64,000 nucleotides of DNA, taken from contig JAMXDE010000008.1 of NCBI GenBank assembly GCA_026770025.1, forward strand, positions 2,356,001 through 2,420,000. Reading direction: 5' to 3'. Under the pieces are notes generated by a model. It ran no database searches and was not told the origin of the DNA. It saw only the letters and a program-made list of their open reading frames with translations. The position numbers and the translations under genes are program-made. Each line of letters starts with the position of its first letter. Position 1 is the first letter of the stretch. This document shows, one piece after another, positions 51,501-62,885 of the stretch. Source of the stretch: Craspedostauros australis. Lineage: Eukaryota > Bacillariophyta > Bacillariophyceae > Mastogloiales > Achnanthaceae.

Positions 51501-54335
51501 GTTTGACGAGAGCAGTTGCGTTGATGTTCTTCGTATGTTGCTGGAGTGGAGCTGTGTTTGCGTGAACCTACTTGTATGGTACGATTGGCAGTCTCAAGTG
51601 CCAGAGATGGCGGTGAAGTTGATGATGATGGCAATGCACGGAGGAGTTGCGATACAACGCAATGCGATGTGATGTGAGGCGAAGCGACGAGGAGAGTGAC
51701 ACTGGAGTGTATCAGGGTTTGTTGGTTGGAGACGAATGAATGGTGAGTGTCGTGTGTTTGGTGATGTGATGGATGCATTTCCTCGACTCGTCCGATTCAA
51801 TTGTTGCATTTCTCATTCTTGCTATCTTTGTAGTGCGAGCTACGCACTATGCTCGTTGTCTGTCGCAATGGAACAGAAATGACATCATCGCAACTCATGA
51901 CACATGCCTCTTGGACACGAAGACTTGGACAGTGGACACCTCTATCTCTCTGGTGTCTTTTGGTTTGAGGGGAGGCCGAATTTTATGGTAACCATTGGTG
52001 ACATTTGGTAACTAGTCGTATGAGTCAGTTTCGCTGTAGACGCTGGTACATTTTGTACGTCAGTCCCACATGAAGCGCCCCAAAACCACCATTTTTGCCA
52101 CAACCCTCATCGGCAAGTCCATGCCGCTCCGTTTGTTTGGGCTCTCCTTTCGTGAGCACTCTCATGTGTGGCTTTTGATTGCCTTCTCCAACTTTCGTGG
52201 CGGTTGGTTGGGTAGTGGCGGAGATCTGCTTGTTTCTCTTGAGCCGGAACTCGTTCTTGCCATTCACGAATGCCAATCACTGCGATGTATTGCGGCGAAT
52301 ACTATGTGCCCCAGCGCGTGTTAACACACGATGGAAATGACCACAACACAATGTGATACCAACCGATGCGTTCCTCACATGCTATGATCAGTTCCTTACA
52401 TCCTGGTATCATCCATTGCGGCTTCGTTCATTGTATAGCATAGTTGGGACACACCAGCCCCACAACCGTGTTGGAACCTTGAGTCTGATCATGTGGGTCC
52501 TCATGAGAACAATTAATTTGTTCACATGAAACCGAGACTCACTGATTTGCACGAAACGTGCAACAAGGACACAATGGAGAACGAATCCAGACGAGGTGCA
52601 ATATCGAACACTTACTAAACATTCATGACAATCCAATCTAGCATCTTGTCCATCACCATCTGCTCTGACACAAGCAATCCTCCGTTTGCAAGTGCATTGC
52701 TTCCTTCTGTCACCTGTCAATACAACCAATCAGATTGCAGGTCTCAGCAAGATCAGAATGGCTCTTCCTTGCTCTGAATCAGAAGATTTGGGTCAGACCT
52801 CCAAGGAGAAGATATGCATCAAATGCATCTGCAAGAGAAGGTGCTGTTCTGTTTGGTCCTCCCAAAAGGCAGCTTATCCCATGGCTTTGCATGTTTTCTT
52901 TTCTATGACTCCTCCAGCTGAACACTCTCCTACCATAATCCCTTTCAATAGTAATTTACAACCTATTCCAATTAACACCAGTTTACATCAATCACTTTCT
53001 CTACAGTTTCCTGCTTGAGTCTCAACAACAAACGGTTCATCAACCGGTTGAGACCAGGCCTTGGCTGGGAACGTGCAACAAAAAGCACGGAACATTCATT
53101 TCATCCTTATTTTATAAAAGTGGCTGCTGTTTGGGCGGAAAGCAACAAGAAGAGACAAGAATCATGAGTTGATTGGCACACACAAGATACAAAAAGAGAG
53201 AGAGATCTGGACAGTCAATCAATAATTGTTGTTCAGATTTGGCAAAAACGTGAAACCCATGTTGGTACCATGAGGAAACCAACAGTTTGACGAAACAGTG
53301 CGGGAAACAGGAAAGGAAGAAAACGAATCGTGACGTCACATTGGCATCGGAAAGACCCTAATCCTCACGAGAGTGACTATCTCTATTGTGCCCAGACCAG
53401 TCTGTATTGCGGGGCTCCCCCTTGCATTGAGTCATCCTGGTGTGTCTCAGTACCCAAGTTCTGGGGTCGCTCGAACCCCTCCATTTAAGTCACCGCATCT
53501 CCGGGCCCGATGCCGTCATCCAATCACAACTTGAAGGGAGCACAGTTCTCCTACAGCGCCCAAGATGCAGTTTGAACACTCTTCGTGACCAATGTGCGCG
53601 TCAACGGAACAACTCCAACAAACAGGGAAGCCAAAGAGGTACAATCGCGTGATGGACAATGACCCTGCCTTTTGGCTTCATTCATGAAAAAGGACCAAAA
53701 AGACACAGCGGCAAGAAGGAGAAGCGAGTCAAACCAGACACACAACAAACCACCCAGTCCTGCGCTGTTTCGTTGAACGTCACATTGGTCGTGATTATCG
53801 TGTATTGCGAGCTTTTGGTCTTGTAACTGTGAACAAGCAACTCTGTCATGACAGTCATGGTTGTTGATGACTTCTCGGTTTCAACATTTCTCCTTTCTGA
53901 CGTAGTCGTATGCTGAAGTTGTGAAGGCACAAACCAGTACACAAATCAAACATCGAACGTGATTCTCCCCTACGACAGTGGACGCGGATGGCAACACACA
54001 GCCCCACCCGTCGCCATGCGGCCTTCCTCCCGCTTGGGGTGAATGTCACCCACGCCAACACTTCGACGAAGCGAAGACTTTTGAACACGACATGCACAGA
54101 ACCAACCATAACCATCACGCATCGGCACCCACAACAACACCAACAACACCAACAACACCAACCAACACGAAGATCTACTCGAGTCTCCACTTGTACCACA
54201 CATCGAGTCCTCATATTCCATTTTCCAAACCAAAACGGCAACAACACAGGTATCAACAGCGGAACCAACACAATTATCTCCATCAGCATTGCTGGCGCCT
54301 TTGACCATACTCCAGGAGTACCAACCAACAGCACC
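51501..54335. other. 2.8-kb gene-free stretch with a CpG-free tract
   Basis: Divergent spacer between the MYND and AAA genes. From about 52685 to 53032 there is not one CG dinucleotide, unlike neighbouring DNA, which suggests a methylated, decayed repeat. Short frames at 52025-52324 and 53112-53339 are not recognisable. The last ~350 bp (from 53988) are CAACA-rich and in frame with the AAA gene; I treat them as leader. Confidence 0.5.
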
Positions 54336-57300
54336 ATGACAGACGTCCTACAAAAGGACGACCCGTCGAAGATGGATGGACACGAGAACCAACAGCACTG
54401 CAATCGCCATCATCATGAGCATCGCCATCGTCAGCATCCTCACAAACCGAACTTCTCGCCAGGCCGCGAGTTCTACGATGATGGGTACATGGAGGAAGAG
54501 CAGGACGCCGCAGAGCTGCCAACCATCATGAATGCGGGATCGGTTCCTGGCCTTTCTACTCACGCGAGAAAGCTTGGAGTTTGCATGGAGGATGCCATGG
54601 GTGGTGGTCACGTTGATGGCCAGCACGGTACTGCCAGCGGCGATGATGACGATGGGAGCCCGTCTCCAGCGGCAGGAGTGCCCTCGTCTTCGCCAAATAT
54701 CTTCTTTGGCATGCAAAAAGAGCTCAAGAAGCTGCATCAACTCCGAGAATGCATCATCCATGGAGCAACCTTCCACAGAAGACAACATTCCGACGACGAC
54801 GATGATGATGATGAGAACAAGACGACGCCCTTCTCCGGCTCTAACCAGAGTCGTGGCACGAGCACGAAGGAAATGGATACTGCGACGATGCCTTCGACAA
54901 CAACATCATCGCTGGGAACGGACCTCGAGAGAGACAAGCTGCTACCGGCAGTGCTGGTCTGGGGAGTCAGTGGAACAGGAAAGTCGCGACTTGTTGACCA
55001 ATTCTTGCAAGAGTCTTGCACTTGCAACCACCATGCGGGAGATGAAGAAGGCAGCGGGGATAAGGCGGATGGAGCAGGGCGGCCTCCAAGACGTGACCTC
55101 ACATGCTGCTCGTGCTGCTACGTCCTGCGGGGAAAGTACGACGAGTGCACCGGCGGCAGTGATCCGTTCTCCGCAATTGTGCAATCACTCAACGACTTCT
55201 CCAGACAGCTCCACAACGGATCCAAGGAGGAGTTGGAGCGCATGCGTGTCTGTGTGAGGCAGGCATTTGCGTCCGATGAGAAGCCTCGGCAACGACCAAG
55301 CACCAACACCAATCCTCCGAATGTGGCGATGAACAAGGCCTCATCGAACATGTCTTGTGATAATAGCACCAGCCATAGACAGCAGCAGCATCAAAGCGGC
55401 GACGAGACTTCCCGAGTATCATCCTCTCTCAGGGCACTGATCTCGGTGGTCCCATCTTTGTCCATACTCTTACCACCAACAGATATGAGCATGGGCATGG
55501 ACACGGGCATGGCTAGACAAGGCAGCCATGACACACACGGGAACTCATCCAACGAACTAACCCACGACCGCGGGTCACAAACGGATGATGGCAACGACGG
55601 TGCAAGCATATCCGTCGCGTCCGCAGTACGCCAACGTCAGACGGCCCAAAGTACTCCGGGCAAGTCCTTCGACAGTGCATGGAAACAACTGCAGTTCATC
55701 TTCCAGAAATTCGTCAAGGCGATCTGCACACCTCAAAAGCCGGTGTACTTCTTCATCGACGACTTGCAGTGGTCATCGAGCGTCAGCTTCGACCTCCTTG
55801 TTGGTCTCATCGCTGATCCAGAGATGCGGAACTTCATGTTCCTCGGTGTCATCCGCCAGGAGACCGACCCACACAGCAACGAAGCCATGGAGATGACTGG
55901 AGACCCACCACTTCGCACCTGCTTCTTGGACGTCCTGTCGGCCAGGAAGCTCGAACAGATCACCATCCATAACCTGTCCCCCAGGAACCTGACGAAGTTA
56001 GTGTCGGAACTGCTGGATCGACCAGCGGAGGATGTGGCCGTCCTCTCCAAGAAGCTGCATGCCAAAACCCAGGGCAACGTGTACTTCACGCTGCAGGCTT
56101 TGGAGGAGCTGAAGCGCAAGAACATCCTCATCTACAGCCGCATCTTCTTCCAGTGGGAATGGAGCCTTGGCGACGATGAAGAGCTCCCCGTGAGCGACAA
56201 CATCGTCAGCGCGATCGAATCCAAGCTCAAGGAGCTGCCGGAGCAACTCCAGCTGGTGCTGTCCGTCGCCGCCTACATTCGTGCCAGCTTCGACCTCCAG
56301 ACGCTCTGGCTGGTGCTGCAAAACGAGGCCCAGCATGCCGCGGGTGTCTTCTCCACCATGCCAGGGCCCAGCAGCAAGGAAGACGCCCCTGTTTCTCGAA
56401 ATTCATTCCAGGAGCACGCCGTTGCCAAACCGATGGATGCCAACGAAGTCTCTCGCCTTCTGGAGCAGGCCGTGTTGGAGCGACTCATCTTCAACCCCAT
56501 CGGTGGATCGAACTATCGATTCGCTCACGATCGGATCCAGCAGGCCGCCTACGGTATGATCCCGTATGGCGAACAGCGAGAAATGCTGCGAGTGCGCATC
56601 GGTCACTGCCTACTGGATCACTATTGCGCACTCACGGATGCGAATCAGTCAACATTGGACTTATCTCCTCCATCAACAAACAACGATACAGATCAGGCCA
56701 ACGACGCTGATGGCCTCTTGTTCGTTGCAGCGGACCATCTGAACAGCGTCCAGTGCAAGGATCACATGTTCTCAGTCATGATGAACTTGGAAGTCGGTGA
56801 GAAGGCCCTGCAAATGGCCGCCCTTGCACCGGCTGCTGGGTACTTGCAAAAGGCCACCAATGCCCTGCGGCGGGTTCAAAATCCTTGGGATGAGCACTAC
56901 TCCGTATGCTTTCGGCTGTATTCAGCCAGATCGGCCGTCGAGCTGTCTCTCGGTCACTTCGATGTGGGCTACAAGCTCGCTTACGAAGTCATCGACAAGG
57001 CTCACAGTCTGGACGAGAAGCTTCCCATCTACCTCTCCATCATGCACAGCCTGGGTCGCGAAAATCGTCACCTTGAAGCACTCAAGATTGGTCTTAGCAC
57101 AATGCGCCAAATCAACGAGTTCCCCAAGCGCTTCCTTGTCATGCACGCAGTGGTGGGGATGAGCAAAGTTAAGGCTTACTTCAAAGCGTACACCGACGAA
57201 GATATCCTGAATCTCCCGCTGATTCAAGACCCGAGGAAGGCCATCACGATGAAGTTTTTCAACGAAATCGGCGTCCGGGCGCACTTGTGCAAGAGCATGC

Positions 57301-58670
57301 TCAAATGGGTTGTCAACCACTTTAGCTCCATACGGACCACATTTGAGTGTGGGATCTCCGAGGACTCAGCCATGGCCATTGCGTCGAGCGGCATGATGGG
57401 TCTGGCAACGGGTGATTTTGAGTTCGCCATCCGCTGCGGAGATTTAGCGCACCGTATCGTTCGCAAGACGAATGGCACGGCAGTAGTTGGCTGGGTCACT
57501 ATGGTCACATCACTGTATATTGACCCCTACACCGTGCCATTTGCCGACATTATCCAGCGTCTCCGCACGGGATACATGATCTCGATGGAGGCAGGCGAAT
57601 TTGAAGTCGGCTTCCTCAACTGGCAGGTCAGCAATATCTGCGCGTTCTTCGCAGGCTACGAACTCAAGCCCCTGCTCAAAGCAGCAGAGATCACCCACGA
57701 GCAATACCGGATGTACCGTGTCGAATCCATTCTTGGTATGTCCCAAGCGTTCCTCACGTTGTTCCGAGTGCTCTCCGGAGCCGAACCTCCTGACTGGGAC
57801 AAGCTGGAAGAACAATCACGAAGAAACTTGAAGAAGGAGACGCTCGACGAATCTAAGACCTACGAGCTCATGCCGTACTTCCAGACCACACTCACCCTTG
57901 CAGTGTACATGCGACGCCACCATATTGCGCAAGGCCTGCTCAAATGCTTTAACTTTCTTTCGAGCGAAGACACTGCTTTACTGACGATTGCGCCGCGTGA
58001 ATTCTTCGGTGGTCTGGTCTACGCTAATCTTTACCGCGAGACCGGCAAGAAGAAGCACCTGCGCAAAATGCAGAAGCTCCACAAGCAACTGCGGACCGTC
58101 ACAACCGCAAAAGGACCCAACTGCCTTCATTACGCCTTGATTCTAGATGCCGAAGAGTTCGCCGTCCGCAAAGGAGGGAGGATGGTGTGGAGTGTGAAGA
58201 ATGCTTACGACAGGGCCATCGCAGTTGCCGCCAGGTCATCTTACATCCAAGACGCTGGTCTCGCTTGCGAGATGGCTGGTGAGTACTTTGTGCTGCATGG
58301 CCAGAAGGAGCTGGCCACGGGGTACCTTTCTAAGTCGGTGCAGTATTTCAAGGCATGGGGTGGCATCCTCAAAATTGATGATATCAAGCATCGGAGGTCA
58401 GAGTACATCAGAGACCTTCCAATGGAGGGTGGTGGCCTCCCAGGCATCCTTTCTGGTTCTGGAGGCGACATGATGAAGCACACATCGGAGAGAACGAAGA
58501 TCGATCTGGTGTCAACGTACACCCCCACAAAGTCCCGTATTGCGCGCAGTATGAAGAGCGCCAGCCAATCGGCATCAGAAGAAGCCGACCAAAGCAATAG
58601 CCACGGAGTCGAGACAGAGCAGCAGGACATCGATATCGACCACGTTTCCGTGCTGACAGATGCAAGTTAA
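54336..58670 (+). CDS. Large AAA_16 (STAND-like) ATPase with TPR-type repeats
   Basis: 1444 residues from ATG 54336 (context ACC-ATG); an in-frame ATG at 53988 would add 116 low-complexity residues. Residues 1-190 are His/Asp/Ser-rich and disordered. The ATPase starts at about 205 with Walker A GVSGTGKS, then the family block LRGKYDECTGGSDPFSAIVQSLNDFSRQL. A long Ser/Thr-rich insertion follows, then Walker B VYFFIDDLQWSS near residue 470, and a winged-helix-like part. From about 800 to 1350 helical repeats resemble TPRs (GYLQKATNALRRV, LSLGHFDVGYKLAYEVIDKA, HLEALKIGLSTM). The same ATPase-TPR unit is found in bacterial and fungal predicted ATPases fused to kinases or GAF domains; here no kinase, GAF or cyclase follows. 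Such proteins are thought to be signalling switches. The input and target are unknown. Confidence 0.85.
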   Translation: MTDVLQKDDPSKMDGHENQQHCNRHHHEHRHRQHPHKPNFSPGREFYDDGYMEEEQDAAELPTIMNAGSVPGLSTHARKLGVCMEDAMGGGHVDGQHGTASGDDDDGSPSPAAGVPSSSPNIFFGMQKELKKLHQLRECIIHGATFHRRQHSDDDDDDDENKTTPFSGSNQSRGTSTKEMDTATMPSTTTSSLGTDLERDKLLPAVLVWGVSGTGKSRLVDQFLQESCTCNHHAGDEEGSGDKADGAGRPPRRDLTCCSCCYVLRGKYDECTGGSDPFSAIVQSLNDFSRQLHNGSKEELERMRVCVRQAFASDEKPRQRPSTNTNPPNVAMNKASSNMSCDNSTSHRQQQHQSGDETSRVSSSLRALISVVPSLSILLPPTDMSMGMDTGMARQGSHDTHGNSSNELTHDRGSQTDDGNDGASISVASAVRQRQTAQSTPGKSFDSAWKQLQFIFQKFVKAICTPQKPVYFFIDDLQWSSSVSFDLLVGLIADPEMRNFMFLGVIRQETDPHSNEAMEMTGDPPLRTCFLDVLSARKLEQITIHNLSPRNLTKLVSELLDRPAEDVAVLSKKLHAKTQGNVYFTLQALEELKRKNILIYSRIFFQWEWSLGDDEELPVSDNIVSAIESKLKELPEQLQLVLSVAAYIRASFDLQTLWLVLQNEAQHAAGVFSTMPGPSSKEDAPVSRNSFQEHAVAKPMDANEVSRLLEQAVLERLIFNPIGGSNYRFAHDRIQQAAYGMIPYGEQREMLRVRIGHCLLDHYCALTDANQSTLDLSPPSTNNDTDQANDADGLLFVAADHLNSVQCKDHMFSVMMNLEVGEKALQMAALAPAAGYLQKATNALRRVQNPWDEHYSVCFRLYSARSAVELSLGHFDVGYKLAYEVIDKAHSLDEKLPIYLSIMHSLGRENRHLEALKIGLSTMRQINEFPKRFLVMHAVVGMSKVKAYFKAYTDEDILNLPLIQDPRKAITMKFFNEIGVRAHLCKSMLKWVVNHFSSIRTTFECGISEDSAMAIASSGMMGLATGDFEFAIRCGDLAHRIVRKTNGTAVVGWVTMVTSLYIDPYTVPFADIIQRLRTGYMISMEAGEFEVGFLNWQVSNICAFFAGYELKPLLKAAEITHEQYRMYRVESILGMSQAFLTLFRVLSGAEPPDWDKLEEQSRRNLKKETLDESKTYELMPYFQTTLTLAVYMRRHHIAQGLLKCFNFLSSEDTALLTIAPREFFGGLVYANLYRETGKKKHLRKMQKLHKQLRTVTTAKGPNCLHYALILDAEEFAVRKGGRMVWSVKNAYDRAIAVAARSSYIQDAGLACEMAGEYFVLHGQKELATGYLSKSVQYFKAWGGILKIDDIKHRRSEYIRDLPMEGGGLPGILSGSGGDMMKHTSERTKIDLVSTYTPTKSRIARSMKSASQSASEEADQSNSHGVETEQQDIDIDHVSVLTDAS

Positions 58671-61600
58671 TACAAAATAAAATGAGCAGAGATGTAAGCT
58701 CTTGTACCTCCAAATGCACACATGATGCTATCAGGCCCAGGCTACCATACGTAGACACCATAGGACTCGATACCGTCTGGTAGTTTATCGCTTTCCCCAT
58801 CCCATCATGCACAGCATGTCAAGATAATTAACAAGCAACTAGCGAGAGTGCTCTCTAACATGCACGACCTCCAGCTTGCAGTGTGGTACTGTAGAATTCA
58901 TCACTGAGCAACAACGCTTTCCCGCAAGTGCTACTGGTTTGGGCATGGGCTGGTATTGTAACAGCAGACTCGTGGATCCATCTAACCACCTGCCTGCTCG
59001 GCACAGTTCGCAGCATTCGCATGTCGTCCGATGAGCCTCCAAGTATCGGTGGAGAGAAAGAGCAAAGTTCTTTGGACTTGCTTTGTCGGCCTTGTATCAT
59101 CTGTCAGTCTACGACCTAGCCGCACAGTATCTCAAATACCAGAACATTAACACATAACGAACAGACTCTGTTCTGCAAACCAGTGAAACCACCAATACGG
59201 TATCAATATTGACTAAGTGGATCGAAACAGTTTGCTCAAGTGTGTCCTCAAAACTTCTTGAAGTTGTTCTTGTGTGTGTTTTCGCGTACAACAATGACCG
59301 GATTGTACACACCAACTCCCAACAGCGATGGTATCGAATACAACTAAAGGCTAATCCATTGTCGCTTGGCTTTCGTCTGCGTTGGATGATAGGTTATCTA
59401 GCACCTTCAAGCTTGCTTGGAATCTTCTGGCTCGTCCCCTTCTGTCAGACTCATGTCTCTGTCTCTGTCTCTGCTTGTGCATTGATGTTGGTAGAATTGA
59501 GTGTGTTGCAAGGGGTAGCGCTGGAATCCCTCCATTCAGAGGTGGTCGTTGGCACCTCTCGATACCTTTTGATGTTGCAGTCGGCCGAAAAAAGAGAGCC
59601 CCCCAAGAGAAAGAATAGAAGAAACGAGAAGAAGATGAGAGCGGGCGAGTGGGTCACATGCACAGTGCAGTGATAGCGAGCCGATCGGCAAGAGGCCATT
59701 GCAAGTAAGCAGTTGGCATGTCGTCGTTGGCGCGTTGGTGTCGCCATTGGCCGTGTTCGGAGGCCTCCAGTTTGGTGGCTGCCCTCACACAACCCGTGCG
59801 CTGTCGGGACACACGTGTCCTCGTCCACGCTAGCACATGTGGGAAGAGTTCAACCTCGTCAGAATAGGTGCCTGTTGGGCCCCGATGGCAGACCACAGGA
59901 AGGGATCCCCATGTTGGCAAGTTCCGCTCATGGTAACCTACGATCGTGGAGGATGGTGTTGGTTGATAGTCGTTCGTTTGCTATTCCATTAGTTGGTTAC
60001 TCCGATCCTCTCGGTGTACACCAGTTCTCTTGCCCGATGCTCTCGGCGCTTCAATCTGTTTCGTAGATTCAGTCTCCGACTATGAGTCGGTATGCGAGAT
60101 GCTCTCTTGCTCCTCTCTGTATTCTCTCTCTCTCTCTCTCAACATCGTGTATTTACACTACACGATACTCCGTATTCGATGCGTACTCCGCATTCGACAT
60201 TCCGTTCATTCAGTACTGGCTCCTACTCCATGAGTACTTACCATTTGAAGTTCACCTTCTGTATCCATGATGCTGATGCCCTTCGGTCATTGGATCTTCG
60301 CCTCCTGCTCTGACTTGGAGACAGATGTCGACGTGGTGACACGATGACATCCTGTCGACGTCAGTAGGTGTCCTTCTGCTCTCCAGATGTCACATTCCAT
60401 TGGTGATGCAGTAGTCTGTCAGATGATATCGTCATCTGAGGTTTAGTTGGGAAGTACCTCGAGATTCTCTTGGTACCATTGATGGATGGACGGACGATCT
60501 TCCAATTCTCTCAGAAATCGTCAATTGCAAATTTCCTCCAGAAATCTTGCCCCTTTTCGTGTGTTCCGTTTCCCCTGTAATTCTGACGAATCACAGCATA
60601 CTATCGACACGAATGTAGTTATACCGTCCAAGTGCGTATGAGAGAATAACGGGTGAACGATGCACATATACATGTACATCTTGACATATACTCACATGTA
60701 CATCTCGACAAGAGTATGCAGAGGCAATTATGGCTAAGGTACATTATCATGGCTTCAGAAACACTCTTGAGCATACTGGTTAACACAGACAGGCTGTGTT
60801 GGAATGTGCATATGTGTATTTGCATCACTCACCCATTGTTCTCTTACACTCTACCTGCAATCAGCACACATGTCCATGTCATGAGTAATCTGTGACTGAG
60901 CTAGATCACATTTCAAATTTACGCACACCAAATCGTTCACAATTTTGGAAGGAAATGTGCGAACAATGTTATCTGAGAGCATCAGGAACTTGGTCTGTCC
61001 ATCATCCAACAGAAATGTATGGCACTGAGCAAGAATCGATGTATTTCACAACTAAACCTCAAATTACAACACCTTTGCCAGACCATTGCATCATCAACGG
61101 AATGTGGCATCTGAGTGAACATGGGAGGCAGCAACAGCTGACATTGACAGGATGTCATTGTGTCACCATGTCAACATCTGTCTCCATGTCAGAACAAGAA
61201 GCTGAAGATCCTATGACCATAGTGTTTTGAGATTGTGGATATGCAAACAGAAGTTTGGAGGAGACATTGGAGACTGCATGCAGAGGAGTGGGACAGTGGA
61301 AGACAAGACAATAAAAATGTATTGCATATGGAGTATTGCATAACATTTACATGGGCAAGAGAGAGAGAGAGAGAGAAACAGTGAGAGAGCATCTTGCATC
61401 CCAACTCATAGTCAGGAGACACCGGGCCAACAGGAGACCCCAAAAACCATCGGAACAACAACAAAATGAAATAGCAAGCAGAATCGAAACCACTTCCACC
61501 ATTATCTACAGTGCAAGGAATATCCATGAGCAGAGCTTGCCAACATCACCATCAACTGCAGCTCCAAGGCAGGCCCTTCACTGTAGAGACTGGCCAAAGC

Positions 61601-62885
61601 ACATGGAAGGTCTTGACCACTGGAAAATAGTGCTTGTGCTGTGGCATGCTCCACAGTTTTGTTGTCAATTGCACAGCTGTTGTTTGTGTCAAACTGGACA
61701 GTCATGGTGCAAGATGAGCTCCGGCACCAGGCTGGAGCCCCTCTTGTTGAAGGTGCGAGTGGCAATCACCGACGACACCAGCTGGTTGTAGCCCAGGTTG
61801 TCTTCACCTTGCACATTGAAGAATGGCCTTGCTGCTACCTTTGTGTTGTTGTTGGTGTTGATCATGGGGAATGACATGAAGCTGTAGATGGAGCACGTGT
61901 AGTGATTTGCAGATGATATTCTTGTGGGTGCTTGCTTTGTGGTTATTAGCGCACGCTAAATCTCTAACAATAGCGACACCCGTCGACCAATCAGAAATAT
62001 CCACTTTTCTTACCTTTTCCGTTCCGAACGGAAATTTTGGTCGAAAATCCGTTGTGTCAAATTTGTGTCGCATTTCGCGTCGCAAGAATCGTTTTCCCTT
62101 CAAACACAGTTCCAAAATGTCGCGGAAATTGATTTCTTGCCAAGATGGACCAATCTGCCCAATCAGGACAGACTTGGATCTTGGGTGTGACACGTGCGAA
62201 TCTTGCCATGACCTTCTCAAGTGAATACGATCAATCGTGTGATCGTACTACTAGCAACATCGTGAGAAGACGTAATTCACAACACGGGGTATCGCGGTGT
62301 TTTGTTCATTGACTTTTGCAAATCTTCTTCACGCAGTAACACGCACATTTGTCGTGTTGTCTCCGTGTTAATTTTACTTGCATTTGCATGAGATCATGTC
62401 ATGCCTCTCTCATGCTCACAGTTCTCAAGAAACCATCTTGTGAGCTCGCCCGCATTCTACTACTCATACGAATAATACTCAATAACAACACTCATCCTCA
62501 CCCCAACAACGATCTGATCACTCTACGTTTCGGTGCGGAATCCCATCCCTGATTTCGTTCTCACAGATTAACAGTCGCAAGCTTTCACCTACTGAATTGA
62601 TTGCGTGACAATCCATCCATCCTTCATCCCTCGTCCATCCACGAGCGATCCCTTCACCTTCCATCACGTGACGACGTGATCTCGGCTTTCCTTCGGCTTT
62701 CTCGCATCCGCAGAACGCCCTCCTTTCGGTTCCTCTGCTGAGTTCGGGCCTTCCCACTCAGCCATCCAAGACTTCCTGCAGCACCCTCCCGCACCAGAAG
62801 ACGATTCAGTCAGTGCACCCCAGCCTCAGCTATCCTCCAGACTCCAGCATCCGCATCCACTCTCTCCATCCATCCATCGCTCATC
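58671..62885. other. 4.2-kb gene-poor stretch, probable repeat graveyard
   Basis: No gene supported. CpG-free tracts lie at about 61100-61421 and 61486-61721, and the whole 60890-61900 part is unusually CpG-poor. A CT run is at about 60123-60140 and a GA run near 61359-61376. Open frames at 60892-61230, 61336-61791 and 61907-62224 have no recognisable domains. From about 62250 on, the DNA leads into the second copia element. Confidence 0.5.

Noticed and set aside
60892-61791. Frames of 112 and 151 codons as genes
   Set aside because: They lie in CpG-depleted sequence, have no recognisable domains and overlap minus frames of equal quality.
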